A stretch of DNA of 23,293 nt, taken from contig MENE01000103.1 in NCBI GenBank assembly GCA_001769005.1, forward strand, positions 157-23,449, given 5' to 3'. Below the pieces are notes generated by a model. That model had not been told where the DNA came from. It worked only from the letters and a program-made list of their open reading frames with translations, and did not search any database. This document shows positions 1-7,831 of the stretch, piece by piece (positions within the stretch are counted from its first letter, which is position 1; each line of letters begins with the position of its first letter). Both the position numbers and the translations under genes were made by a program. Source of the stretch: Bacteroidetes bacterium GWA2_31_9b (GTDB taxonomy: Bacteria > Bacteroidota > Bacteroidia > Bacteroidales > UBA12077).

Positions 1-1
1 T

Positions 2-1762
2 AGTGATGGTACAACAGCTCCAACTGTTACAACAAATTCTGTATCTTCAATACTTGATAATTCAGCTGTTTGTGGTGGAAACATTACTTCAAATGGTGGT
101 GCAACTATTACAGCAAGTGGTTTAGTTTATGCTAAAACAACTGCTCCAACTACAATTACAGGTACTGTTGTTTCTACATCTCCTGTTACAACAACTGGAT
201 CTTATAGTTTAACTATGAGCGGTTTAACAGCAGGAACAAAATATTATGTTCGTGCTTATGCAACCAATTCAAAAGGAACAAGTTATGGAACAGAAACTAG
301 CTTTACTACAACAGGTACTCCTCCTATTACATATTGTACTTCGTTAGGTAGCAATTACAGTTATGAATGGATAGCCGGAGTTACAATTGGAACATTTACC
401 AATACATCTACAGGTGCCGGTTATACAGATTTTACAAATAAAACTGTAACGATGGTTGCTGGTACAGGTTATGCTGTATCTTTAACTCCAGGATTTGCAA
501 GTACAACTTACAATGAATATTGGAAAATTTGGGTTGACTTAAATGCTGATGGAGATTTTGATGATACAGGTGAATTAATTTTTGATGCCGGTGCATTAAC
601 TAGTGCAGTAAAAACTGGAACAGCTACTATTCCTTCTGGAACTACAGCAAAAACAACTCGCATGAGAGTTTCTATGAAATACAATGCTGCACAAACAGCT
701 TGTGAAACATTTAGTTATGGTGAAGTTGAAGATTATACTGTTGTTATTACATCAGGAACAGTAGATACTCAAGCTCCAACTGTTCCAACAAACTTAACTT
801 CAGCAAGTATAACCCAAACAACATTTACATTAAGCTGGACTGCTTCTACTGATAATTTTGGTGTAACAGGATATGAAATTTATCAAGATGGTACATTAAA
901 AGGAACATCAACTACAACAAGTTATAGTGTTACAGGTTTAACTGCTGCTACTACATATGCATTTACTGTGAAAGCAAAAGATGCTGCTGGTAATGTTTCT
1001 GCTGCAAGTACAGCTTTAAGTGTTACAACGTTACCTACTATAATTACATATTGTACATCAAAAGGTACTAATTATACTTATGAATGGATTGATTATGTTG
1101 CAATGGGTGGTATGACAAATACAACAGCTGCAAATGCTGGTTACGGAAACTTTACAGCTACTAAAACTGCCACTGTAGCTTTAGGTGCAAGTACAACAAT
1201 TAGTTATAGCGCAGGATTCAAGAGTACTAAATATACCGAATACTGGAGAGTATGGATTGACTGGAATCAAAATGGTACATTTGAAACTACCGAATTAGTT
1301 GCTAGTAAAACTTCATCAGTGGCTACTACTTTATCATCAACCTTCACCGTTCCTACAACTGCTTTAATAGGTGCTACACGCATGAGAGTTACTATGAAAT
1401 ACAATGCTGCACCAACAGCTTGCGAAACATTCAGTTATGGAGAAGTTGAAGATTATACAGTAAATGTAACAGGAAACACATTTGTAAAAACTGAAGTAAT
1501 TGGTGACGATTTTGCTGACGAAGCTCCAACCAGTTTAATGGTTTATCCAAATCCTGCTAATGATTATATTACTGTTGGAGTAACTAATGGAACACGTGTT
1601 GGAACTGTATCTATCTACAATTTAAGTGGTGTATTAGTTAAAGTTGCAGATATTAATGGTGAAGAAAGAGAAATAAATATCTCTGATCTTTCAGCTGGAA
1701 CATATATTATTTCTGTGCAAGACGAAAAAGAGACTTTAACGAGTAAAATTATTAAGCAATAA
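2..1762 (+). CDS. Secreted multi-domain protein with FN3-like and GEVED modules and a T9SS sorting domain (5' end outside window)
   Basis: The frame is open from base 2 with no start, so the gene begins upstream; about 586 residues are visible. Domains in order: an FN3-like Bacteroidota surface repeat (ends around base 310), a first GEVED domain (about 326-755), a fibronectin type III domain (about 770-1035), a second GEVED domain (about 1045-1475) and a C-terminal T9SS type A sorting domain (about 1510-1762). The last has the diagnostic YPNPA start, a hydrophobic core with LSAGTYII, and the end KIIKQ. Both GEVED copies end in GEVEDYTV. The protein is very rich in Thr, Ser and Ala, as usual for exported adhesin-like proteins. 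By family knowledge it crosses the outer membrane through the T9SS and is anchored to or released from the cell surface. Any catalytic domain would be upstream, so the function is unknown. The translocon gene sprA lies at the other end of the window. Confidence 0.9.
   Translation, partial: SDGTTAPTVTTNSVSSILDNSAVCGGNITSNGGATITASGLVYAKTTAPTTITGTVVSTSPVTTTGSYSLTMSGLTAGTKYYVRAYATNSKGTSYGTETSFTTTGTPPITYCTSLGSNYSYEWIAGVTIGTFTNTSTGAGYTDFTNKTVTMVAGTGYAVSLTPGFASTTYNEYWKIWVDLNADGDFDDTGELIFDAGALTSAVKTGTATIPSGTTAKTTRMRVSMKYNAAQTACETFSYGEVEDYTVVITSGTVDTQAPTVPTNLTSASITQTTFTLSWTASTDNFGVTGYEIYQDGTLKGTSTTTSYSVTGLTAATTYAFTVKAKDAAGNVSAASTALSVTTLPTIITYCTSKGTNYTYEWIDYVAMGGMTNTTAANAGYGNFTATKTATVALGASTTISYSAGFKSTKYTEYWRVWIDWNQNGTFETTELVASKTSSVATTLSSTFTVPTTALIGATRMRVTMKYNAAPTACETFSYGEVEDYTVNVTGNTFVKTEVIGDDFADEAPTSLMVYPNPANDYITVGVTNGTRVGTVSIYNLSGVLVKVADINGEEREINISDLSAGTYIISVQDEKETLTSKIIKQ
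661..739 (+). repeat. Direct repeat unit 1 (C-terminal part of GEVED module 1)
   Basis: This stretch matches 1381-1459 with only about half a dozen mismatches, exactly 720 bp (240 codons) away and in the same frame. It encodes RMRVSMKYNAAQTACETFSY followed by GEVEDYTV. It is an internal duplication within the gene; similarity falls off sharply on the 5' side, so either this part is under strong constraint or it was homogenised by gene conversion. Confidence 0.85.
1381..1459 (+). repeat. Direct repeat unit 2 (C-terminal part of GEVED module 2)
   Basis: Partner of the repeat at 661-739. It encodes RMRVTMKYNAAPTACETFSY followed by GEVEDYTV. The differences are mainly synonymous third positions plus Ser/Thr and Gln/Pro changes. 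Confidence 0.85.
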
Positions 1763-1816
1763 TAAAATAATATAAGCTCTCTAATTTCATACTTTAATTT
1801 TATTAATCTAAATCCA

Positions 1817-1850
1817 GAAGAGTACCGAAATTCGGTACTCTTCTTTTTTG
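1817..1850 (+). terminator. Intrinsic terminator of the T9SS-protein gene
   Basis: A perfect inverted repeat (gaagagtaccg / cggtactcttc, 11 bp, 5-nt loop aaatt) is followed directly by six T residues. It lies 55 bp after the stop codon. This is the classical rho-independent layout and one of the two strongest terminators in the window. Confidence 0.9.
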
Positions 1851-1926
1851 TCAAGCTATTTAGGATTATTTTATTTAAACTTCAATTCTTGAGAATAAAG
1901 AAAACTAAATAATTCAGGATAATTTA

Positions 1927-1934
1927 TAATTTTG
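1927..1934 (+). promoter_or_regulatory. Candidate Bacteroidota -7 element (TAATTTTG)
   Basis: Exact match to the TAnnTTTG -7 consensus, 13 bp before the start of the next gene. No convincing TTTG -33 element lies 17-21 bp upstream, so this rests on the -7 motif and position alone. Confidence 0.35.
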
Positions 1935-1947
1935 GGAAAAAAATGAA

Positions 1948-2559
1948 ATGAAAGACTTCTCAATAATTTCTGTTTCTATTATTAATCTTTTAATCGGAAT
2001 AAGATATTGCATTTTAATTTACAAAAAGGAAATTAAACCGGCATTAGCTATGTGGGTATTTTTTACACTTGCTGTTGTTATGAGTTTAATTACATATCTG
2101 GCTGATGGTAATTTCAGTATTTGGGACAATATTTTAAATACTACTGATATTATCCTTGTAACAACAGTTTCAGTCTTTATATTCATATTTGGTGATAAAA
2201 GTTCAAAATTTAATAAATTTGATTTGGGATGTTTAATTGCAGTATTAATTATAGTTGTTTTCTGGTTGTTTTCTAAAAATCATTTAGTTACAAACCTATT
2301 TATTCAAATTATACTTGTAATTTCATATTTCCCTGTTATAAGTAGGCTTTTTAAATCAAAAGAAAATACAGAACCCTTTTCTGTTTGGATTGGTATGATG
2401 TTAGCCCCGGTATTTGCTTTATTATCAAGCAAAGGATTATTAGCAACCATTTATTCTGTAAGAGCAATAATATGTGTTTTATTGCTCTTATTATTAATGA
2501 CTAGAATTGAATTTTTAGTAAAGAAAAAAGTAGAAGTTAGTCAAAATGATAATAAATAA
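1948..2559 (+). CDS. Small multi-pass inner-membrane protein of unknown function
   Basis: 203 residues with about six or seven hydrophobic segments separated by short polar loops and a lysine-rich cytoplasmic tail (KKKVEVSQNDNK). I do not recognise a named family. The segment ISYFPVISRLFKSKENTEPF followed by SVWIG loosely resembles the PQ-loop motif of SWEET/SemiSWEET-type transporters (hydrophobic helix with Pro, a basic loop, then S-x-W), but the similarity is too weak to assign transport. There are two possible ATG codons, at 1943 and 1948, in different frames; only the second opens this frame. It follows a strong terminator and precedes a tRNA gene, so it is probably transcribed alone. 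Confidence 0.8.
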   Translation: MKDFSIISVSIINLLIGIRYCILIYKKEIKPALAMWVFFTLAVVMSLITYLADGNFSIWDNILNTTDIILVTTVSVFIFIFGDKSSKFNKFDLGCLIAVLIIVVFWLFSKNHLVTNLFIQIILVISYFPVISRLFKSKENTEPFSVWIGMMLAPVFALLSSKGLLATIYSVRAIICVLLLLLLMTRIEFLVKKKVEVSQNDNK

Positions 2560-2612
2560 TAAATTGTATGATTGAAAAACTATTATTTATATCGAATATC
2601 ACAATTTTTTTC

Positions 2613-2620
2613 TATTTTTG
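2613..2620 (+). promoter_or_regulatory. Candidate -7 element (TATTTTTG) for tRNA-Cys
   Basis: Exact TAnnTTTG match ending 17 bp before the first base of the mature tRNA, a suitable distance for a short 5' leader. There is no clear -33 TTTG at the expected spacing. Confidence 0.45.
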
Positions 2621-2637
2621 CACCACAAAACACTAAT

Positions 2638-2708
2638 GGTCGGTTGGCCGAGTGGCTAGGCAGCGGTCTGCAAAACCGCGTACGGCGGTTCGAATCCGCC
2701 ACCGACCT
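2638..2708 (+). tRNA. tRNA-Cys (anticodon GCA)
   Basis: A full cloverleaf can be folded by eye. The acceptor stem GGTCGGT pairs with ACCGACC (2701-2707). The anticodon stem GCGGT/ACCGC (2663-2667, 2675-2679) encloses the loop CTGCAAA with anticodon GCA at 2670-2672. The T stem GGCGG/CCGCC encloses TTCGAAT. The variable loop is four bases. The discriminator base is T2708 (U73), the known cysteine identity base. The 3' CCA is not encoded and must be added after transcription. Length is 71 nt. Confidence 0.97.
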
Positions 2709-2713
2709 CAAAG

Positions 2714-2752
2714 AAAAGAAGCCAAACAATACAATTTGTCTGACTTCTTTTT
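2714..2752 (+). terminator. Probable terminator after tRNA-Cys
   Basis: An imperfect hairpin (5' arm from 2716, aagaag; 3' arm ending cttctt, 11 of 13 positions paired) is followed by a T run, starting just after the tRNA. It is weaker than the hairpin at 1817 but well placed. Confidence 0.5.
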
Positions 2753-2770
2753 AATTCATATTCTTTTACA

Positions 2771-4087
2771 TTAATTAGAGAGAGCATAAATAATCCCGTT
2801 ATAATCTCCAAAGTATATTGTATTATTATTAATAACAGGTGAAGATAATATTGCTCCATATGTTTTAAATAGTAAATTGGAAAAAGAAACGTAGTTATCA
2901 AAATTATTTACTTGCATTTTTATACCTAATTCATTGTAATTTTTAATGTTAATAATTCCATATTCATCAAAAACGTTGATTGAATCTAATGCATTTTTTG
3001 TTGTATTATACTCCCAAATTATACTTTTTGTATCTAGGTTAATTCCATATAATCTTCCATTTGCAGATCCAATATAAGCCATTTCGCTATCAATTGCAGG
3101 TGAAGAAAATGTATATGAATTGGTTTTTATTTTATATTCAATATTTCCTGTAGATTTATTAATAGCATAAAAACTAAATGCATCGGATGAGCCGCAATAT
3201 AATTTTTCTCCTATAGCAAATGAAGATGGCATCCAAGAACGCTCGAAATTTTTATTAGTCCAAATTGAATCACCTGTAGTTGAATTTAAACAATAAACCA
3301 AACCATCTCTTGAGCCAATATATAATTTATCGTTTTCTATTGCTGGTGATCCTTGAATTCCTAACCAACAATAATAGGTAGTATCTTTCCCTGTTTGATA
3401 ATCCCAAATTTCATTTCCTGTATTTGCATCTAAACAATATACTTTACTATCAAAGCTGCCAAAATAGACTTTATTGTTTTTTATTGCAGCAGAAGTATGA
3501 ATAGCTCCGGAACCCAAATATTCCCATATTTTTTTTCCTGTTTTTTTATGAATACAATAAAAAGTATTTCCTGAACCAACGTAAATTTTATTATCACTTA
3601 TTATTGGCGATGATTGATAGAAATCCCAAAAATCAACTACAAATTGGTTTAAGTTAAAATAGTCTTTTACTTTATGAGCTTTTTCGCCTGTAGTTACAAA
3701 TTTCCAAATCAATTTCCCATTGTTTTTATTTAATTTATATAAATATCCATCAGTACTTAAAAAGTATATAAACTTTCCTTCAATTGATGCGGTTGAATAT
3801 ATTGCACCATTAGTTTCAAATTTCCAATTACAAATCCCTGTTTTAGCATCAATAGAATAAATATTTTTATCTCCACTACCTATGAAAATGTTTTTATCAT
3901 CATATGCTACCGAAGCATGTATTTCTCCATTTGTTTTAAATGTCCACAACTCTTTTGGAATTGTTTTTATAGGTACTGAATTATACACACCTGAATTATT
4001 TAAATCAGACCTAAATTTGTTTGTGGATGTTTCTTTGCAGGATATTAATAAAATTAGAATCCATAAAAAAATGATTGTTTTTTGCAT
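2771..4087 (-). CDS. PQQ-like beta-propeller lipoprotein
   Basis: 438 residues. A lipoprotein signal peptide ends in the lipobox LISC, with the lipidated cysteine at residue 17. The rest is a series of about seven or eight PQQ-type propeller blades, each with a GS/YIGS strand, a Y-x-L/I-[DN]-x-x-T-G turn and a following I-W strand; examples are NIYSIDAKTG, KVYCLDANTG, LVYCLNSTTG and RLYGINLDTK. By family knowledge such propellers (BamB-like, PF13360/PF13570) are protein-interaction scaffolds or, less often, PQQ dehydrogenases. Nothing here suggests a quinoprotein active site, so an envelope scaffold is the likelier role. The gene is divergent from the hydrolase gene at 4220 and ends close to the tRNA-Cys terminator on the other strand. 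Confidence 0.9.
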   Translation of the reverse strand: MQKTIIFLWILILLISCKETSTNKFRSDLNNSGVYNSVPIKTIPKELWTFKTNGEIHASVAYDDKNIFIGSGDKNIYSIDAKTGICNWKFETNGAIYSTASIEGKFIYFLSTDGYLYKLNKNNGKLIWKFVTTGEKAHKVKDYFNLNQFVVDFWDFYQSSPIISDNKIYVGSGNTFYCIHKKTGKKIWEYLGSGAIHTSAAIKNNKVYFGSFDSKVYCLDANTGNEIWDYQTGKDTTYYCWLGIQGSPAIENDKLYIGSRDGLVYCLNSTTGDSIWTNKNFERSWMPSSFAIGEKLYCGSSDAFSFYAINKSTGNIEYKIKTNSYTFSSPAIDSEMAYIGSANGRLYGINLDTKSIIWEYNTTKNALDSINVFDEYGIINIKNYNELGIKMQVNNFDNYVSFSNLLFKTYGAILSSPVINNNTIYFGDYNGIIYALSN

Positions 4088-4182
4088 ATTATTCGTTTTT
4101 AAATTATTATTTTCAAATTAATGATAATCTCTTTGATAATTACCCTATGTTGATTTTATATGTTTTTTATATAGGGGATTTG

Positions 4183-4199
4183 ATAGATTGTTAATCTAT
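4183..4199. promoter_or_regulatory. Perfect inverted repeat upstream of the hydrolase gene
   Basis: atagatt-gtt-aatctat, 7-bp arms with a 3-bp spacer, in the divergent intergenic region and 20 bp before the start codon at 4220. It could be an operator or a small hairpin in the leader. A second, looser pair (ccctat at 4143 with ataggg at 4171) lies just upstream. Both are AT-rich and could be chance. Confidence 0.3.
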
Positions 4200-4219
4200 T
4201 AAATATTAAGATATTTAGT

Positions 4220-5506
4220 ATGAAAAAAATTAATCTCTTATTTGTTTTATTCTTCTTTGTTATTACTATTTCTTTTACTCAGGAATCAAACACTTTAATT
4301 GTTGATTCCTTGCTTAATAAACTATGGCAGAGTGATGATAATTACCAAAAATCAAGAATAATAAAAAAAATTGAAAAACAGAATCCTGTATTTGATGATT
4401 TATTGTATTCAATTAAGAATAAAATAGAATTTTCAGATTATGTTAAAAAGGGATTTGTTGAATGGGAAAATAAAATAGATTCTATATTTCATTTCTGTAT
4501 TGTTCTTGTTCCTAATTCGTATAATCCAACTAAAAAATATCCTGTAACTGTTTTTTTACATGGAGCAATTATGAATTTAAATCCTCATTTTGTGCAAAAT
4601 ATTGTAACACCAAGTTCATACAACCTTGATTCATTAGAAAAAATAATTGTTTATCCAACATCATGGATGCAAAGTTTGTGGTGGAGCAACCGGCAGGTAG
4701 AAAATCTTAAGTATATTATAACAAGATTAAAGCAAACCTACAATATTGACGAAAATAATATTCACCTTACAGGAATATCTGATGGAGCAACAGGTATTTT
4801 TTATCAATTAAATATGAATTCTACACTTTGGGCTTCTATTAAACCATATATTGGAGATCCAAATAGTACGGCAAATTTAAGTAATCATGAAATTTATTTA
4901 AAAAATTATAAATCTGTTCCATGGTTAATTGTGAATACATCAAATGATGAATTATTCCCTGCATCAGAAATTACTCCATTTGTTGACAAAATGAAACAGG
5001 AAGGAGCTTCAATTAATTATTATATTATGAATAATTTTGACCATGATTTAAAATGGTACCCATTATTAAAAGATACAGTACAATTATTTACTGAAAGATC
5101 TATAAGAAATCCTTTTCCATCTGAAATTTATTGGAGAACAGAAAACACTACAAAATATGGAAGAAATAAGTGGGTTATTATTGATAAACTTGGGAAAAAT
5201 AAGAATCTTGATAATTCCATTGTTTTAACACCAAAATCACAAAAAGAATCTGTTTTTTCAGGATCAATTGATGCGAAAACAATAGGCAATACAATTTATG
5301 TTAAAACATTTAATGTAAAACAATATACCTTATTAATTTCGCCTGAACAATTCGATTTTAACAAACCAATTATTGTTTATACAAATGACAATCTCTCTTT
5401 TGAAGGTATAGTAGAAAAAAATTATAATGTTCTGCTTAATTGGTTTTCTAAAGATTTAGATCGATTAATGTTGTATGGTTACGAATTAAATATTCAAATT
5501 AAATAA
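4220..5506 (+). CDS. Exported alpha/beta hydrolase (esterase-like)
   Basis: 428 residues starting with a signal peptide (MKKINLLFVLFFFVITISFT) that has no lipobox cysteine. The alpha/beta hydrolase core runs from about residue 90 to 290: an oxyanion-region HG at 114-115 (VFLHG), the nucleophile elbow G-I-S-D-G at 185-189 (Ser187), a probable acid at Asp243 (NTSNDELFP) and a probable catalytic His275 (FDHD). This is the layout of PHB-depolymerase/esterase-like and dienelactone-hydrolase-like enzymes. A 130-residue beta-rich C-terminal extension of unknown role follows. There is no T9SS sorting domain, so the enzyme is probably periplasmic. The substrate cannot be told from the sequence. It is convergent with the FKBP gene, with 23 bp between stop codons. 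Confidence 0.85.
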   Translation: MKKINLLFVLFFFVITISFTQESNTLIVDSLLNKLWQSDDNYQKSRIIKKIEKQNPVFDDLLYSIKNKIEFSDYVKKGFVEWENKIDSIFHFCIVLVPNSYNPTKKYPVTVFLHGAIMNLNPHFVQNIVTPSSYNLDSLEKIIVYPTSWMQSLWWSNRQVENLKYIITRLKQTYNIDENNIHLTGISDGATGIFYQLNMNSTLWASIKPYIGDPNSTANLSNHEIYLKNYKSVPWLIVNTSNDELFPASEITPFVDKMKQEGASINYYIMNNFDHDLKWYPLLKDTVQLFTERSIRNPFPSEIYWRTENTTKYGRNKWVIIDKLGKNKNLDNSIVLTPKSQKESVFSGSIDAKTIGNTIYVKTFNVKQYTLLISPEQFDFNKPIIVYTNDNLSFEGIVEKNYNVLLNWFSKDLDRLMLYGYELNIQIK

Positions 5507-5529
5507 TAGAAATTATTTCAAGTATAGAT

Positions 5530-5988
5530 TTATAAAGGAATCACATTTAATAATTCAATATCAAATATTAAAACAGAATTTTTTGGAATATTATCTTTAG
5601 CCGTATCTCCATATCCCAGTTTTGAAGGAATAAATAGTTTTATACTACCTCCTTTTTGAATTAAAGGAATACCTTCCTGCCAACCTTTTATTAATTCTTC
5701 TAAAACTAATGAGTTTCTTGTGCTATCGAAAATAGTTCCATCTAAAAGCATTCCGGTATAATTAACATCTACAATCGATTCAAGAGTTGCTGTTTCGCCT
5801 GCTCCCTGTTCAATAATAATATAATGTAATCCGGATTCTGTAGATTGAGCTGTAAGTGAGTTTTCCTCTAAATATTTTTCAATTAATTTAATATCAATTT
5901 TTAATTGTTCAGATTCTGAAATTTCGTCTTCTTCGCAAGCAGAAATTAAAAATAAAGGTAAAATAAACAATAAGAATATTTTTTTCAT
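5530..5988 (-). CDS. FKBP-type peptidyl-prolyl cis-trans isomerase, lipoprotein
   Basis: 152 residues. The signal peptide ends in the lipobox LISAC (Cys18), followed by an acidic stretch (EEDE) and a short linker. The FKBP domain covers about residues 70-150 and retains the pocket residues expected of an active enzyme: Tyr77 (NYTG), Phe87 and Asp88 (IFDS), Trp103 (KGWQEGI), Tyr126 (GYGD), Ile134 (NIP) and Phe142 (FDIEL). By family knowledge it isomerises Xaa-Pro bonds and assists folding of exported proteins; here it would act in the periplasm, anchored to a membrane. It is the last gene of a minus-strand run that begins with sfsA. Confidence 0.93.
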   Translation of the reverse strand: MKKIFLLFILPLFLISACEEDEISESEQLKIDIKLIEKYLEENSLTAQSTESGLHYIIIEQGAGETATLESIVDVNYTGMLLDGTIFDSTRNSLVLEELIKGWQEGIPLIQKGGSIKLFIPSKLGYGDTAKDNIPKNSVLIFDIELLNVIPL

Positions 5989-6063
5989 CGAAATCGTTTT
6001 TATAATTAGATTGTAAACATATGCAATTTCGTTAAAAGTGAAAACATTTTATGAATTTTTAAC

Positions 6064-6516
6064 TTATCGAGGCATCTTTCCAAAAATATTCCATATTAAA
6101 CGATGAAACTTATGGACACTTGTAACAGGTTCAGCAAACATGAATATACACTCTTTATCAATTAATTCTATTCCGTTTTCTTTTGCAATTCTTGATGTTT
6201 CTTTAGAATCCGACATTTGTTGAACCCAAATATGTTTAATACCTTTTTCAGATGCTTGTTTTAAAATCAAATCGGTTTCATTTTTTGGAGTTACTACAAA
6301 TAATTTCTCAAATTCAGCAGGTAATTCTGATATAGATTTGTAACATTTAACTCCATCAATCTCATCAGCATTTGGATTTATAGGACAAATTTCAAATCCT
6401 TTTTGACGAAGCTCATTAAAAATTGCATACCCAAATTTTTTTGTATTTCTTGATACACCGGCTATTGCCATTTTTTTTGGTGCGAGAAACTGGCTGATAC
6501 TAATTTTTTTCGACAT
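6064..6516 (-). CDS. CoA-binding protein (YccU-type Rossmann domain)
   Basis: 150 residues, a single CoA_binding_2-type Rossmann domain. Seen in the sequence: the first strand and turn KKMAIAGVSRNTKKFGY, then PINPNADEIDGVKCY, the strand LFVVTPKN, IKHIWVQQ, and the end ECIFMF with a basic helical tail. This matches the small YccU-like CoA-binding family, whose members resemble the N-terminal domain of ADP-forming acyl-CoA synthetases but lack catalytic parts; the cellular role is unknown. Length fits the family. Spacing to both neighbours on the same strand is about 75 bp. Confidence 0.88.
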   Translation of the reverse strand: MSKKISISQFLAPKKMAIAGVSRNTKKFGYAIFNELRQKGFEICPINPNADEIDGVKCYKSISELPAEFEKLFVVTPKNETDLILKQASEKGIKHIWVQQMSDSKETSRIAKENGIELIDKECIFMFAEPVTSVHKFHRLIWNIFGKMPR

Positions 6517-6590
6517 ACTATTTATTATTAAAGTGATAAATTTAATGAAATAATGTTATTTTAATTAAATCATTTTTTAAAATTATTTTA

Positions 6591-7724
6591 CTAATTCTCA
6601 TCTATGGCATCTACTGTTAGGTTAATAAATTCGGCTGTATCCCATCCCAATTCGCCTAGTGTTGTGTCATTTCCGATTCTCACTAATACAAGGTTTTTAG
6701 ATGGTATAACAATAATATACTTTTGAAGTAACCCAACAGCCATATAGGTGTCTTCTGGAATTCGTAAACCAATATCATTTGGATATCTATGTGCTGTCCA
6801 AATCATATACCCAAATATGGATGAATTTTCTAAGGGAGGAGTATATGAATCTGTAACCCAGTTTTCAGGTAATAACTGATTCTCATCCCACAATCCATTG
6901 TTATAGTATAAAAATCCAATTTTTGCATAGTTTCGGGCAGTTGTTAAAATCCCCCAAGCTCCAATGGTATGCCCTTCTGGATCAACAGCCCAGTTAATGT
7001 CAGTAATCCCAATTTTGTTCAGAAGATTTTCTTTTGCATATTCAAATACCAATTGACCTGTTGCATTTTCAATAAGTCCGCCAAGAAGAATTGGCATTCC
7101 ACTGCTATAATTCCATACTGTACCAGGAGTTTCAATTACCGGCTTGTTTAAAACATAATCGACATAATTTGTTGAGCTTGTTCGTAAATTTATAATATCG
7201 TTATCTCCACTTAAAAAAGACTCGTCTTCGTTCCATTGCATACCAGATGTCATGGTTAGTAAATGCCTGATAGTAATATCTTTTTTCTCAATTTGGGTAT
7301 CGGGACTTTGCCATTGAGGGAAATAGTCAACAATTTTATCATCAACATCGTGTAAATATCCTTGTTTAATTGCTATTCCGGTAAGAGCTGCAACAAAAAC
7401 TTTGGCAAGTGAATAACTTGGTAATTTTGTGTCAATTTTTGTTTCATTAAAATAATGCTCACAAACAATATAACCATCTTTAATAATTATAAAAGCATCA
7501 GTTTTTCTCTTATTATCAGCACAATAATCGTAAACTTCTGCGAGTTTTTCTGAACTCATTCCAACTTCCTCAGGAGTACATTCTCTCCAATCTGATGTTG
7601 GGAAATATGCCCCTTCGTAAATACCTTTTCCGAGAAAAACGGGTTTTGATTCTTCATCTTCAGAACAAGATAAAACGAGAATTGCTAAAGCATAAATAAT
7701 CAATAAAATATGAATCTTTTTCAT
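6591..7724 (-). CDS. Serine hydrolase of the beta-lactamase (class C/PBP-like) family, lipoprotein
   Basis: I place the start at the ATG at 7724, giving 377 residues, because it opens directly into a lipoprotein signal peptide (MKKIHILLIIYALAILVLSC, lipid Cys20). The frame stays open to an ATG at 7817, but that would put 31 polar residues before the signal. Catalytic motifs: SxxK as S105-L-A-K108 (YSLAK), the second motif as Y206-S-S208 (WNYSSG), and the GLLQKYIIVIP strand in place of a KTG motif. This layout is typical of beta-lactamase-related esterases, amidases and D-aminopeptidases (PF00144), such as the NylB-like group, rather than true resistance enzymes. It is likely periplasmic and membrane-anchored. 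The substrate is unknown; I do not infer antibiotic resistance. Confidence 0.87.
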   Translation of the reverse strand: MKKIHILLIIYALAILVLSCSEDEESKPVFLGKGIYEGAYFPTSDWRECTPEEVGMSSEKLAEVYDYCADNKRKTDAFIIIKDGYIVCEHYFNETKIDTKLPSYSLAKVFVAALTGIAIKQGYLHDVDDKIVDYFPQWQSPDTQIEKKDITIRHLLTMTSGMQWNEDESFLSGDNDIINLRTSSTNYVDYVLNKPVIETPGTVWNYSSGMPILLGGLIENATGQLVFEYAKENLLNKIGITDINWAVDPEGHTIGAWGILTTARNYAKIGFLYYNNGLWDENQLLPENWVTDSYTPPLENSSIFGYMIWTAHRYPNDIGLRIPEDTYMAVGLLQKYIIVIPSKNLVLVRIGNDTTLGELGWDTAEFINLTVDAIDEN

Positions 7725-7728
7725 CCGT

Positions 7729-7790
7729 ACAAAATTGATTTTTAAAGGTCGGATGCAGCTCGCATGTTGATCTCGTTCATGCAATTTTGT
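7729..7790 (-). promoter_or_regulatory. Structured leader just before the serine-hydrolase start codon
   Basis: A perfect 9-bp inverted repeat (acaaaattg at 7729-7737, caattttgt at 7782-7790) brackets a noticeably GC-richer block that can form a second helix (gcatg 7762-7766 with catgc 7778-7782). In the minus-strand transcript the 3' arm of the long helix ends four bases before the ATG at 7724, so folding would mask the translation start region. No known riboswitch class is recognised. Confidence 0.35.
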
Positions 7791-7831
7791 GTTTTTGTCA
7801 AAACATGCTCGGTTCATAGATTTAAATTAAA

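Noticed and set aside
2572..2754. Short open frame running through the tRNA-Cys gene
   Set aside because: It is entirely explained by the tRNA and its terminator; no protein-like features.
2771..4087. PQQ-dependent dehydrogenase
   Set aside because: Propeller repeats are clear, but the protein is a short lipoprotein without the calcium- and PQQ-binding catalytic residues I would expect, or a haem site.
6591..7724. Antibiotic-resistance beta-lactamase
   Set aside because: Only the SxxK and Y-S-S motifs of the broad family are present and there is no clear KTG; membrane lipoprotein members are usually esterase- or peptidase-like.
7725..7817. Longer N-terminus of the beta-lactamase-fold protein starting at 7817
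   Set aside because: It would place 31 polar residues before an otherwise perfect lipoprotein signal peptide; the ATG at 7724 is much more plausible.
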